From assembly GCA_946902985.2 (NCBI GenBank), contig OX336391.1, positions 148,813,545-148,877,544 on the forward strand: a stretch of DNA of 64,000 nucleotides, given 5' to 3'. The notes under the pieces are model-generated. The model was not told the origin of the DNA and did not search any database. It saw only the letters and a program-made list of their open reading frames with translations. This DNA comes from Meconema thalassinum. Taxonomy: Eukaryota; Arthropoda; Insecta; Orthoptera; Tettigoniidae. The translations under genes and the position numbers were made by a program. Of this stretch, positions 10,940-21,719 are shown piece after piece; position 1 is the first letter of the stretch; each line of letters begins with the position of its first letter.

Positions 10940-12860
10940 GTTTAGCAAAGTACAGGTCGCAATTTTCAAGATATCGAGCTGAAATTTGGTACGGAGAAAG
11001 AGTTGAGGCCTGTGACGAACCCTATTGATGGGCGTTAAAATCGGTGTAGGGCCGGACCTTTTTTTTGGGGCCCTGAATTTCATCCTATTTTTTTGAATCG
11101 ATATATCTCGGAAACGGTCGGTCGTATCGAAAAATGTTAAATGTATAGGTGTAAGATCTCCGCGGTATGCAACGTTTTTACTCAAAACTATTTTTTGATA
11201 TCTCTCACCGTTTTCTTTTTTTGGGGCCCTGAAATTGTCCATTATGCGTGACATTTTTGCGTTTAGCTAAGTACTGGTTGCAATTTTCAAGATATTAAGC
11301 TGAAATTTGGTACGGTGAAAGGGTTGGTGACTGTGACGAATCCTGTTGTTGGGCGTAAAAATCGGTGCAGGGCCGGATCTTTTTTGGGGGCCCTGAATTT
11401 CAAACTTTTGTTTGGAATCGGTATATCTCGGAAACGGTTGATCGTATCGAAAAATGTTAAAGGTATAGGTGTAAGATCTCCGCGGTATGCAACTTTTTTA
11501 CTCAAAACGATTTTTTGATATCTCTCACCGTTTTCTTCTTTTGGGGCCCTGAAAATGTCCATTGTGCGTGACATTTTTGCGTTTAGCTAAGTACTGGTTG
11601 CAATTTCCAAGATATAAAGCTGAAATTTGGTACGGTGAAAGAGTTAGTGACTGTGACGAATCCTTTTGTTGGGCATTAAAATCGGTGTAGGGCCGGACCT
11701 TTTTTTGGGGCCCTGAATTTCATCCTATTTTTTTGAATCGATATATCTCGGAAACGGTCGGTCGTATCGAAAAATGTTAAACGTATAGGTGTAAGATCTC
11801 CGCGGTATGCAACGTTTTTACTCAAAACTATTTTTTGATATCTCTCACCGTTTTCTTTTTTTGGGGCCCTGAAATTGTCCATTATGCGTGACATTTTTGC
11901 GTTTAGCTAAGTACTGGTTGCAATTTTCAAGATATTAAGCTGAAATTTGGTACGGTGAAAGTGTTGGTGACTGTGACGAATCCTGTTGTTGGGCGTTAAA
12001 ATCGGTGCAGGGCCGGATCTTTTTTGGGGGCCCTGAATTTCAAACTTTTGTTTGGAATCGGTATATCTCGGAAACGGTTGATCGTATCGAAAAATGTTAA
12101 AGGTATAGGTGTAAGATCTCCGCGGTATGCAACTTTTTTACTCAAAACGATTTTTTGATATCTCTCACCGTTTTCTTCTTTTGGGGCCCTGAAAATGTCC
12201 ATTGTGCGTGACATTTTTGCGTTTAGCTAAGTACTGGTTGCAATTTCCAAGATATAAAGCTGAAATTTGGTACGGTAAAAGAGTTAGTGACTGTGACGAA
12301 TCCTATTGTTGGGCATTAAAATCGGTGAAGGGCCGGACCTTTTTTTGGGACCCTGAATTTCATCCTATTTTTTTGAATCGATATATCTCGGAAACGGTTG
12401 GTCGTATCGAAAAATGTTAAATGTATAGGTGTAAGATCTCCGCGGTATGCAACGTTTTTACTCAAAACTATTTTTTGATATCTCTCACCGTTTTTTTTTT
12501 TTGGGGCCCTGAAATTGTCCATTATGCGTGACATTTTTGCGTTTAGCTAAGTACTGGTTGCAATTTTCAAGATATTAAGCTGAAATTTGGTACGGTGAAA
12601 GTGTTGGTGACTGTGACGAATCCTGTTGTTGGGCGTTAAAATCGGTGCAGGGCCGGATCTTTTTTGGGGGCCCTGAATTTCAAACTTTTTTTTGGAATCG
12701 GTATATCTCGGAAACGGTTGATCGTATCGAAAAATGTTAAAGGTATAGGTGTAAGATCTCCGCGGTATGCAACTTTTTTACTCAAAACGATTTTTTGATA
12801 TCTCTCACCGTTTTCATCTTTTGGGGCCCTGAAAATGTCCATTGTGCGTGACATGTTTGC
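10940..12860. repeat. Alternating 640-bp dimers of the satellite
   Basis: Two monomer types alternate with exact 640-bp periodicity: type A landmarks at 11254, 11894 and 12534 (TCCATTATGCGTGAC) and type B landmarks at 11574, 12214 and 12854 (TCCATTGTGCGTGAC). This is a second level of higher-order organisation, nested beside the 2.78-kb units. Confidence 0.88.
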
Positions 12861-13846
12861 CTTTAGCTAAGTACTGGTCGTCATTTTTCAAGATATTAAG
12901 CTGAAATTTGTTACGGTGAAAGAGTTAGTGACTGTGACGAATCCTATTGTTGTGCGTTAAAATCGGTGCAGGGCCGGATCTTTTTTGGGGGCCCTGAATT
13001 TCAAACTTTTGTTTGGAATCGGTATATCTCGGAAACGGTTGATCGTATCGAAAAATGTTAAAGGTACAGGTGTAAGATCTCCGCGGTATGCAACTTTTTT
13101 ACTAAAAACGATTTTTTGATATCTCTCACCGTTTTCTTTTTTTGGGGCCCTGAAAATGTCCATTGTGCGTGACATTTTTGCGTTTAGCTAAGTACTGGTC
13201 GCAATTTTCAATATATTAAGCTGATATTTGGTACGGTGAAAGAGATAGGGACTGTGACGATTCCTATTGTTGGGCGGTAAGATCGGTGCAGGGACGGATC
13301 TTTTTTGGTGGCCCTGAATTTCAAACTTTCTTTTGGAATCGGTATATCTCGGACACGGTTGATCGCATCGAAAAAAGTTAAATGTACAGGTGTAAGATCT
13401 CCGCGGTATGTAACTTTTTTACTTTAATCGATTTTTTGATATCTCTCACCGTTTTCTATTTTTTGGGCCCTGAAAATGTCCATTGTGCGTGACATTTTTG
13501 GGTTTAGCGAAGTACAGGTCGCAATTTTCAAGATATCGAACTGAAATTTGGAGCTGTGAAAGAGTTGGACCCTGTGAGGAAACCAGTTGTCGGGCGTTAA
13601 AAACGGTGCGGGGCCGGATCTTTTTGGGGGGGGCCAGAATTTCAAACTTTTTTTTTGAATCGATATATCTCGGAAACGGTTGGTCGCATCGAAAAACGTC
13701 AAATGTTCAGGTGTAAGATCTCCGCGGTATGCATCTTTTTTCTCATAACGATTTTTTGATATCTCTCAACGTTTTCTTATTTTGGGGCCCTGAAGATGTT
13801 ATTAAATATTTTTCGTTTTTGAAAAAAATGGGGGCCCAAATGTATA

Positions 13847-15264
13847 TAATAATAGGTAACAAGAAGTTCCGTTAAGAACTATACAGCCTACTTTTCATGC
13901 CAATGATTATTCTACAGAATATGAACCTATCTAGAATAATGACGAAATTAAGTTGCTAATATCGAAATTTCCAATTAGTTCGAAATACTGTATACCTGGC
14001 ATAATGTATCCTAATAGAGCACTACAGTTGGCAGCCCTGATGACTGAATATATTCTTAGTTCCATCTCTTAAGGTACAAAATACAAAATTTGGTTGAAGT
14101 CCAATGAATCGCATGGACGTTACATGCAGTTAAACATTGGATCTAACAGCGCGCGTAAAATCATGTTGGCAACAATGTCATGCATGTATTGGTCAGAAAT
14201 AATCTGAAATTATGTGATCTATTGTTGTGCCAATTTTGAATGAAATCCATTAGTTAGTATAGAAGTTACATGCATTTTAAAATTGGACCTATCAGCAGGC
14301 TTAGAATAATGTTGGCAGCACTGACGTATATTAGTTACTCCAAATTCGTATAGAATGCCAGGTACTATACGTGTGCAAATTTTAGAGGTATTGGCTTGCA
14401 TACTTTCTGATATATTGATATTAGGGTAACAAAAATAGGGACAGCACATATTAACAGTTGGCAGCCCTGGTTGCTCCTTAGAATACGCATAGTCATATCT
14501 GTTATGGTACACATAACACATACGAAATTTGGTTGAAATCCAAATGATAGTATGGAAGTTGCATGTATTTAAATTTGGACCTGTCAGCAGGCTTAGAATC
14601 ATGTTGGTAGCACTGACGTATATAAGTTACTCCAAATTAATATAGAATGTCAGGTACTATACGTGTGCATAGTTTAAAGCTGTCGGCTTGCATACTTTCT
14701 GATATATTGGTATTTGGATAAAATAAATTAGGAGCATTTATTAACAGTTGGCAGCCCTGGTAGGTCTTAAGAATACGCTCAGTCATATCTGGTTATGTAC
14801 ACATACAACATACGAAATTTGGTTGAATTCCAATTGATAGTGTAGAAGTTATATGCATTTAAAAATTGGACCTATCAGGAGGCTTATAATCATTTTGGCA
14901 ACACTGCCATGTTTGGCCTCCTGGAAATTAAACTGAAATATTATGGTCTGTACGTGTGCCAATTTTGAAATAGCTCCCATTCATACTTTCCAAGATATCC
15001 AACATGGAGCTCAAATTTCAATTGCGATTTTTTAGCAGTTGGTAGCACTGACATCATTTTCAAATATGGCCGTGAGATATTCAGGTGTAGATCTTTACTC
15101 CTACCAAATTTTGTTTCGATTGCTGCAGCCGTTTAGGAGTTGATAGGGGGGGACACACACACAGCCAGACAGACAGAAGGACAGACAGACAGACAGACAC
15201 ACATTTGCCCGATTTCATAAGTCTACTTTTTCCTCATTTTTGCAAAATGTGAAAAGTAGGCTAA
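13847..15264 (+). mobile_element. Helitron-associated (HINE/DINE-like) element, copy 1
   Basis: This ~1.4-kb block is the reverse complement of 38288-39753. It starts AACAAGAAGTTCC, contains a core of tandem repeats (GGCAGCCCTG / GCAGCACTGACGTATA motifs every ~146 or ~292 bp), then CACACACACAGCCAGACAG with a GACA microsatellite, and ends with an imperfect hairpin (CTACTTTT ... AAAAGTAG) followed by G-CTAA. It lies within a spacer copy whose two halves flank it at about 13846 and 15265 without an evident target duplication. Hairpin plus CTRR-like terminus and no duplication fit a non-autonomous Helitron relative; superfamily assignment is inference. Confidence 0.72.
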
Positions 15265-15603
15265 AAATTTAAACGATGGTCTAATTGAATTCTACGGAAA
15301 ATTATCTATAATAACCCGTTTTCACCTTTTCAATAAGTTAAATAATGTATTTACAGCTGTAATATACTTTCCATTTCCCAGGACGTCCGGCTTTCATAAC
15401 CACGTGATGGTGTCAGCATTGCCTAGAATAACATTTTATAATTTTCCTACATTTCCTCGCAATCGGGTCGAAGTTCCGAAATAAAATTCCGCAGGCCTTG
15501 CCGCCAACGAAGTTGTTGTTTGAGATTATTACCCCTCTTACTCGCCGCTATCTTGCCGCACCTTCTCATCCAAAGCAGGTCGTGTGCGTGGACTCCTACT
15601 TGT
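15265..15603. repeat. Spacer copy 4, the unoccupied junction
   Basis: Continues the spacer seen at 7560-7970 (TCTACGGAAAATTATC through CTCCTACTTGTT) but then reads TCACAAGGAGAATGC rather than the hairpin. It therefore shows the empty target site of the satellite-bearing element, with the junction between two T residues. Confidence 0.82.
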
Positions 15604-15770
15604 TTCACAAGGAGAATGCTAATAATGACATCTCGCACGTGTTCACATGTATTTCGTCACTTTCCTTTCAATTCGTTATCCCATTATAGTAGTGGGGGAT
15701 TAGTGAACAACGTCAATTCAACACACACGAAATGTAGTTGGCCCTTTGACATAATTTAAATAAATGCATG

Positions 15771-15938
15771 GGCTCGTCCGTAGGGACCAGGCCAAAGGGA
15801 CCCGTCCAAAGGGATCAGTCCAAATGGATAAGGACTCATCCACAGGGACCTGTCCACAAGGACTCGTCCACAAGGACTCGACAAAAATGACCCCGCCAAC
15901 AATGACCCGTCAACAATAACCCATCCATAGGGATCCAC
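15771..15938. repeat. 14-bp minisatellite
   Basis: About twelve imperfect 14-bp units of the type GACTCGTCCACAAG / GACCCGTCCAAAGG. The period is not a multiple of three, so the minus-strand frame through it is incidental. Confidence 0.85.
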
Positions 15939-16863
15939 TCCCCCACCCTCTTACAAAAGCCATGAGTGGGCATGCGTAAAAAACAAAAACAAAAAACATG
16001 CATGTTAATTCATAGTGACTATCGACCGAACACATGCACTTTATGTAGAACAACGTTTAAATCCATATCGGCATTCAAACTCTCACATGTTGCAATTGGA
16101 AAGAGATATTCTCTAAAAAATTCAATTTCACCCCTAGTAGGGGTAGGTTTTATTTTTGGGGTTGAAATATGTTGTCCAATGGAAAGGGGGTGTTAGCCCG
16201 AGTTCAACAACCCCTCATTCGTCAAAATCCAACCATGCGTTCGGGAGATATCGCGTCGCCGCCATCTTGTGAGGAGGGGAGGAGGAGGAGGCTGTAGAAC
16301 CCGTACAAAACCACTACTTTTTTGACAATATATTTTTGAAACTGGAAAAATAAGTGAAAGTTAAAAATTCTATGAACAATTATTCTACGAGTGTTAATAT
16401 TATGTAAAAATTCAATCAGTGAACTACGGTATTTCCAGTAGAGACAATTAAATTTGAACTGGATTTAATCATAAATAATGAATATAATTTTGGAACACAG
16501 TCTACAGGACTAATAATCAGACTTGTGTTTCCAAAGATAACTGTCCAATGTGTTGGAAAATTTCTGTACATTGTGTAAATAGTAATGTGGGTCGCCACAC
16601 GTGAATGATGCCGCTTTGAGCATTATTATTTTGCAGTCAATTTTAACTTCAGAATAAAATGAGATAATTTTACATGATGTGTTATGCCCAGTTGAATCTC
16701 CTTCTATCCTTATTGTTGCATTGAGCCAAAAATCAGTAAAGCATTTTTTCCATTTGATGTCGTTTTTGCGATTAGCTTTAACCCATCTGGCGCCCCGGGA
16801 TATTTTGACTCTCGTGCTGACTAATTCTTGGTAAAATGCATATGTGGTCGTGTGGACTCCGGT
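15939..16863. other. Unassigned intergenic DNA
   Basis: No gene, repeat family or RNA is recognised. The stretch is AT-rich after 16330 and contains a short GA-rich patch (GAGGAGGGGAGGAGGAGGAG) near 16272. Confidence 0.5.
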
Positions 16864-17203
16864 CTAAACGGGCACAGTACAGTATATAGATATGCTTTTA
16901 CCGAAAATGTCCTTAACATTAATCAATCGTAGCAATTCCTTTACTTTGCAATGGAAAACTCTCACTTCAATATCAGGCTTATTATTAGCCGTTTCCCAGA
17001 GATGAATGCTGTTAAGTATTTCTGGCCAGCCTGCATTATACGTGAACGTAATGAATAAATCTGGCTTTCCAAACTTCCTCACTATCGCCATCGCATCTTG
17101 ATAATTTTGCAATATTTTCCTAGGGCTACCTGTAAAAGAAAATGGCAAAACTACAATACGACCGACTCTGAGATTTTCATTTTCTGCTCGTACATGCAAG
17201 GCG
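16864..17203 (-). pseudogene. Helitron Rep/helicase protein fragment, 3' part of interrupted frame
   Basis: On the minus strand the frame contains GRIVVLPFSFTGSPRKI, NYQDAMAIVRKFGKPD and LFITFTYNAGWPEILNS, the signature of the Helitron_like_N domain that precedes the HUH nuclease motif in Helitron Rep/helicase proteins. It continues, across the hAT insertion, from sequence at 21728-22168: removing 17204-21719 and one copy of the 8-bp duplication joins DRLKYLRHQQTKLRVDTYAG and LADAL to HVRAENENLRVGR in one frame. The copy stops at an in-frame stop near 16864 soon after FGKSISI, before the HUH and helicase motifs, so it is a truncated pseudogene. Confidence 0.85.
17196..17203. repeat. 8-bp target duplication of hAT (left)
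   Basis: GCAAGGCG precedes the hAT terminus and is repeated at 21720-21727 after the other terminus; 8 bp is characteristic of hAT insertion. Confidence 0.92.
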
Positions 17204-17715
17204 CAGAGGCGGTTCTAGCCCTGGGCCGGGGGGGCCCGGCCCCCCCCAGTTTTAGTGAAATAATTATTTTAAAATTCCTTGGTTACTAAATAAATTGATA
17301 ATTTACAGATATAATTTATCTGATATAAAACAAACTAATGCATTTAATTAAGTTAATTTTTCTTTCAATGTCAAGATTTATTTATTTTATTGTATGTAAT
17401 TTAAACACACAATTGAAATCGTGTATAAATGTAATATTTTTAAAATGCGTAGTGCATACACCAGGAGTATTAAACTCTTTTCCCAACTTTATGACATGCA
17501 AGTTCAGAAGTTTCCAATGTAGACAAACCTCCACGCGATACAAGTGCATCGATATCTCCCCAACTCTGTGACAAAAATGTGAGTGCAACTGTTTCGAATA
17601 TAGACGAACCAGTACCATTTTATATCAGTGCATCGATCTATGATGGTCCATGCCAACCCCGTAAATCAGTTTATAAACAAACGTTACTATACAATAAGAA
17701 CAGAAGTTTTTACAG

Positions 17716-18034
17716 TTTTTTTTGTCGTGTAACCTCCTGAGAGGCCGAGTGCAGGTCTTTCTAGTCGACGCCCGTGGGCGACCTGCGCGTCGGGATGAGA
17801 GATGGAATGGTTGAAGATGAATGAAACTGGGCAAGGATGTGGAAGGAAGCGGCCGTGGCCTGTCAGAAGGTACTGTCCCAGCATTTGCCTGGTGTTGAAA
17901 ATGGGAAACCACGGAAAACCATTTCAAGGACAGCCGACGGTGGGGCTCGAACCCACGCGTCTACCGAGTCAGCAGAGAACTTGGCCCCTTGACCTAACGC
18001 AGCGCTTTAGCCCGCGTAGCCACTACTGTCGGTT
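17716..18034 (-). mobile_element. tRNA-derived SINE inserted in hAT transposase
   Basis: On the minus strand the head contains A-box-like TGGCTACGCGGGCTAAAGC and a B box GGGTTCGAGCCCC, then a body with ATGGTTTTCCGTGG and CACGGCCGCTTCCTTCC, ending CTCAGGAGGTTACACGAC and an A-tail. Target duplications AGTTTTTACAG (17705-17715) and AGTTTTAACAG (18035-18045) flank it. The insertion separates two consecutive pieces of the hAT transposase. Confidence 0.9.
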
Positions 18035-19810
18035 AGTTTTAACAGTAAATGGTTTGATAGGTATACATTTATTGAATACTCGGAGGACAAAGATGCTGTT
18101 TTCTGTGTCGTCATTTCGTTCAATCTGATTCAAGCAATGCTGAACCTGTTTTCACTAAATCTGGATTTTGCAATTGGAAAAGAATATGAGAAAAACGTGC
18201 AAAGCATGCTGATAGTGAATGTTATCAATCTTCAATAGTAAAGTTAAACAGTTTTCTGGAAAGTGAACGTAGCGGCACAGTGATTCGAAGCTAAGCATGA
18301 AACCTCTGGTTATATTGCGTAACCGCTCAGCTGTGGCAACAATGGTCTGAGTCGCATTACTTTGTGTTCGGCAAGACATTGGGCTTAGAGGCCGTCGCCA
18401 AACAGTTTCGGATGATGACAGTGTTAATAATAAAGGGAATTTTGATGAAATTTTAAATGTAATTAAACTAGAAAGTGAAAGCACAAGGGAGAATGTAAAC
18501 AGTCTACAAAAGAATGCAACATACTCATCTTAAGATTCTCAAAATGAATTTCTTGATATCTCAGCTAATATAATAGTTGAACATATTGGAGGAGAGACGA
18601 AAAAATATAACAATGGTTATGTTTCCTTAATCCTGGACGAAGCTTAAGTTGTTAGTAAAGTGGAACAGATGTCCGTATGTGTCAGATATGTGGGACAAAA
18701 TTCTATAGAGGAGCGTTTCATTGGTTTTATACATTTGTCTCAACTGAATGCAGAAAATATAGCTAATTCAGCTTTAGAGTACCTTGTTTCAGGGGATTTC
18801 GATCCATGTAAGTGCATTGGACAAGCATATGATGGAGCCGCGGTTATGTCAGGGAAGATAAACGGTGTGCAATGTTTATTGCGACAAAAGGTCAATAACC
18901 CGTGTGTTTATGTGCATTGTTATGCACATCGCTTAAATTTAATTTTGGTGGACGTTTCAAAGCCAGTTTGTAGACGTGGTAGGGGACACTATTGGTTTAC
19001 TGGAAGCAATTTATGCTTTTCAGTCTGTATCTACTGTAAGACACCAAAAGTTTGTTGAGATACAGAGTGATCTTCATCCAGGAGAACGTGTTTTAGAGAT
19101 ACCTCTTCAAAGTGACACGCGATGGGTATGTAAATATAGAGGAGTAATTTATTTTCAGAAACGTTTTGCTTCAGTTAAAGCAGCTCTAGAGTATTTTTCA
19201 AAGTCAGGTAACAAGAAAGAGGCAGCAGAAGTAAAAGGTTTGTTGAAACAGCTTTGTAAAGTGAAGGTGATGTTTGTGTTACAAATCTTTTCTGATATTC
19301 TCGAGCTTGCCAATGGAGCCTCTATGTTCTTACAACAAAAACATGTGGACTTCGGAGGGGCACATACATTGATCTATGGTCTTGTAAAATCGTTGCAAGA
19401 AAAACGAAATGATGTTTATTTTAAGGAACTATGGGCGGTTACATGTGACTCTGTTCAGTCGTTAGGCGTGAAAGTTTATAAACAATCTAGAGTCTCAAGT
19501 ATTCCAAAGAACTTTTCAGACTACGTTTTATTAATGCCAGACTGCGGAGAAAGAAGAGTAAAATGTCACAATATCAGAGACATGTAAAAGAAATCTTTTT
19601 GAAATATTAGACAACATGGTAGAAGAGTTACTGCGTAGATTTACTGAAAATGATTCTGTGTGCAATTAAATGGATGCCTGTAACCCAAGAAGTGAAAACT
19701 TTTGAAATTTTGAATATATAGGCTATATTCTCACGTTCTGTAAAAAGTAAAATCTAATCTTCACAGACCGTAAGGTGCTACAGACTGAAATCAGTTTAGC
19801 TAAGAATGTA

Positions 19811-19857
19811 CACACATCAAAAAAAAGTTTTGCATCACCTCGGTTCCCAGATCTCCG
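19811..19857 (+). repeat. Left terminal inverted repeat of Tc1-like element
   Basis: Matches the complement of the last ~45 bp of the element (about 21209-21254) with a one-base difference in the A-run and a few substitutions at the inner edge. Confidence 0.9.
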
Positions 19858-20033
19858 GCATATAGACGTTGACTGTGTATATTGTATCCAAGATACAGTC
19901 CCTTTGACTGCTCAAAGATGTAAACAACCATGCATGAGCAGGGCCTATTAGACGGAGGGGGTACGACAGCCGATCAGTTCCAGTCATTCCACCAGGACGA
20001 AGGTACGCTGCTCATGTTGTCTGTAGTTCTACC

Positions 20034-21059
20034 ATGCCTAGAAGGTCAATACCGCAGTTCGATCGCGTCCGCATTGTTACTTTGTGTCAAGAAGGGCTCT
20101 CAACAAGGGAAGTTTCCAGGCGTCTCAGAGTGAACCAAAGCGATGTTGTTCGGACATGGAGGAGGTACAGAGATACAGGAACTGTCGATGACAGGCCTCG
20201 CTCAGGCCGCCCAAGGGCTACTACTGTAGTGGATGACCGCTACTTACGGATTGCCGCTCGGAGGAACCCTGACAGCAATGCCACCATGTTGAATAATGCG
20301 TTTCGTTCAGCAACAGGACGTCGTGTTTCAACTCAAACTGTGCGCAATAGGCTGCATGATGCGCAACTTCACTCCCGACGTCCATGACGAGGTCCAGCTT
20401 TGCAACCCCGACACCATGCAGCGCGGTACAGATGGGCCCAACAACATGCTGAATGGACCCCACGGAATTGGCATCACGTTCTCTTCACCGATGAGTGTCG
20501 CATATGCCTTCAACCAGACAATCGTCGGAGACGTGTTTGGAGGCACCCTGGTCAGGCTGAACGTCTTAGACACACTGTCCAGCGAGTGCAGCAAGTTGGT
20601 GGTTCCCTGATGTTTTGGGGTGGCATTATGTGGGGCCGACGTACGCCACTGGTGGTCATGGAAGGCTCCGAAACGGCTTTACGATACCTGAATGACATCC
20701 TCCGACCCATAGTGCAACCATATCGGCAGAATATTGGAGAGGCATTTGTCTTCATGGACGACAATTCTCGACCTCATCGTGCACATCTTGTGAATGCGTT
20801 CCTTCAAGATAACGACATCGCTCGACTACAGTGGCCAGCATGATCGCCAGACATGAACCCTATCGAACATGCCTGGGATATGTTGAAAAGGGCTGTTTAT
20901 GGACGTCTTGACCCACCAACCACTCTGAGAGATTTACGCCGAATTGTCGTTGAGGAGTGGGACAATTTGGACCAACAGGGTCTTGATGAACTTGTGGATA
21001 GTATGCCACGGCGAATACAGGCATGCATCAATGCAAGAGGACGTGCTACTGGGTATTAG
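20034..21059 (+). pseudogene. Tc1-like DD34E transposase with two nonsense codons
   Basis: A single frame of 342 codons from MPRRSIPQFDRVRIV to GRATGY, with an HTH N-terminus (EGLSTREVSRRLRVN), GRPR motif at residues ~61-64, and catalytic region: Asp in FTDECR, Asp in FMDDNSRPH and Glu in SPDMNPIEHAWD, the last two separated by 34 codons (DD34E). Only two lesions are seen, TGA at 20385-20387 and TGA at 20841-20843, both at positions where relatives usually encode Arg or another residue and where CGA to TGA transition would account for them. No frameshift is present. It acts on the terminal repeats of its own family when intact. Confidence 0.93.
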
Positions 21060-21607
21060 AGGTAGTGGTGTGTACTGCAATCTGGACCACAAATGCTGAA
21101 AGTCTAGCTGTATGATGGTACAACATGCAATGTGTGGGTCTCATGAGCAATAAAACGAGCTGAAATGTTGTTTGTGTTGATCTCTATTCCCTTTGTATTT
21201 AACGGTTCCGGAACTCTTGGAACCGAGGTGATGCAAAACTTTTTTTGATGTGTGTATTTAGAGGCAAATATCCAAACACTTCCTAATTCTTTTTTTCTGA
21301 ACTTCTGAAAATGGAAGTTGCTTTTCCACAGCTACTATTATTTTTCAAGTTGATGCTGACTCTTCCTGTGTCATCTGCTTCTGCTGAGCGCAGTTTCTCT
21401 GTCGTGAAACGAATAAAACCCTATTTAAGAGCAACAGTGGCAACAAAGACGCTTTCCATTCTCGCAATTCTTTCAATTGAAAGAGAATTAAGTGGAAAAT
21501 TACTTCACGACCCTTCTGATATAGTGAACCAGTTTGCCCAGAGTAGAAACAGAAGAATACATTTATGTGACAGTGAAATATGCTATTTTTTACCAATGAT
21601 AGTTTTT

Positions 21608-21676
21608 AGCCTACTTTTCTCATTTTGCAAAAATGAGTAAAAAGTAAACTAATGAGATCGATCAGGGAAAATGTCT
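21608..21676 (-). mobile_element. Terminal fragment of the 13.8/38.3-kb Helitron-like family
   Basis: TAGCCTACTTTTCTCATTTT, the hairpin partner AAAAAGTAAAC and GAGATCGATC match the hairpin end of the element at 38288. Only ~65 bp up to GTCTG remain, then a C-run and the hAT right terminus. Confidence 0.75.
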
Positions 21677-21719
21677 GCCCCCCCCCCCCCCCAGATTTAA
21701 GCTTCTAGAACCGCCACTG

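Larger units (their letters stand above)
5940..11501. repeat. Tandem duplication of a ~2.78-kb higher-order unit
   Basis: Sequence from about 5940 to 8716 is repeated nearly base for base at about 8717 to 11501: landmarks fall at 7253/10030, 7615/10392 and 8530/11315, an offset of 2776-2785 bp. Each unit contains roughly seven monomers, one spacer and one hairpin/microsatellite module. The small offset change is due mainly to a longer TATG tract in the second copy. The near-identity implies recent unequal exchange or rolling-circle amplification, unless it is an assembly artefact. Confidence 0.92.
959..13800. repeat. ~320-bp satellite array with higher-order structure
   Basis: A monomer of about 320 bp recurs head to tail throughout, recognisable by TAAGTACTGGTCGCAATTTT, TATCTCGGAAACGGTTG, GATCTCCGCGGTATGCAAC and two copies of a GGGCCCTGAA box. 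The two GGGCCCTGAA boxes lie ~157-163 bp apart and both follow a T-run, so the monomer looks like an old dimer of ~160-bp halves. The array is broken by four hairpin/microsatellite modules and three spacers that occur as near copies. Many short frames appear in monomers, but 320 is not a multiple of three and their ends shift, so they are not genes. Divergence is lowest from about 5.9 to 13.2 kb, suggesting recent local amplification there. Confidence 0.95.
19811..21254 (+). mobile_element. Tc1-like transposon
   Basis: A 1444-bp element with ~45-bp terminal inverted repeats (CACACATCAAAAAAA, GTTTTGCATCACCTCGGTTC) flanked by TA dinucleotides at 19809-19810 and 21255-21256. It carries one full-length but twice-stopped transposase and sits inside the hAT element. 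Confidence 0.94.
17597..21640 (+). pseudogene. hAT transposase (TTF zinc finger, DUF4371, dimerisation domain)
   Basis: Pieces in order: an N-terminal segment at 17597-17705 (GPCQPRK); after the SINE, FIEYSEDKDAVFC and then GFCNWK of a TTF-type zinc finger near 18080-18190; IGLRGRRQTVSDDD and NKGNFDEIL near 18380-18450; catalytic-core sequence QAYDGAAVMSGKINGVQ and YVHCYAHRLNLILVDVS at 18820-18960; a long segment to 19587 in a shifted frame; and, after the Tc1 insertion, LPVSSASAERSFSVVKRIK at 21358-21420, the hAT C-terminal dimerisation motif. Stops occur at about 18532 and 18645, and frameshifts near 18175 and 18970. Intact relatives are ~700-800 residues; this one cannot be functional. Confidence 0.9.
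17204..21719 (+). mobile_element. hAT DNA transposon (decayed, with nested insertions)
   Basis: The 4516-bp element begins CAGAGGCGGTTCTAG and ends with the complement of CAGTGGCGGTTCTAG, flanked by GCAAGGCG on both sides. Both subterminal regions carry long C/G runs. It holds a broken transposase of the ZMYM1-like/DUF4371 type on the plus strand, a SINE (17716-18034), a Tc1-like element (19811-21254) and a Helitron-family terminus (21608-21676). It disrupts a Helitron ORF. Confidence 0.92.

Noticed and set aside
959..13800. CRISPR-like array
   Set aside because: Repeats are long, adjacent, without unique spacers, and the genome is eukaryotic.
15756..15938. Minus-strand frame with repeated DGSL and GPYGR
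   Set aside because: Produced by the 14-bp minisatellite, whose period is not a multiple of three.
20296..20610. 104-codon frame overlapping the Tc1 transposase
   Set aside because: Out of frame with the transposase, which has clear DD34E motifs; a shadow frame.
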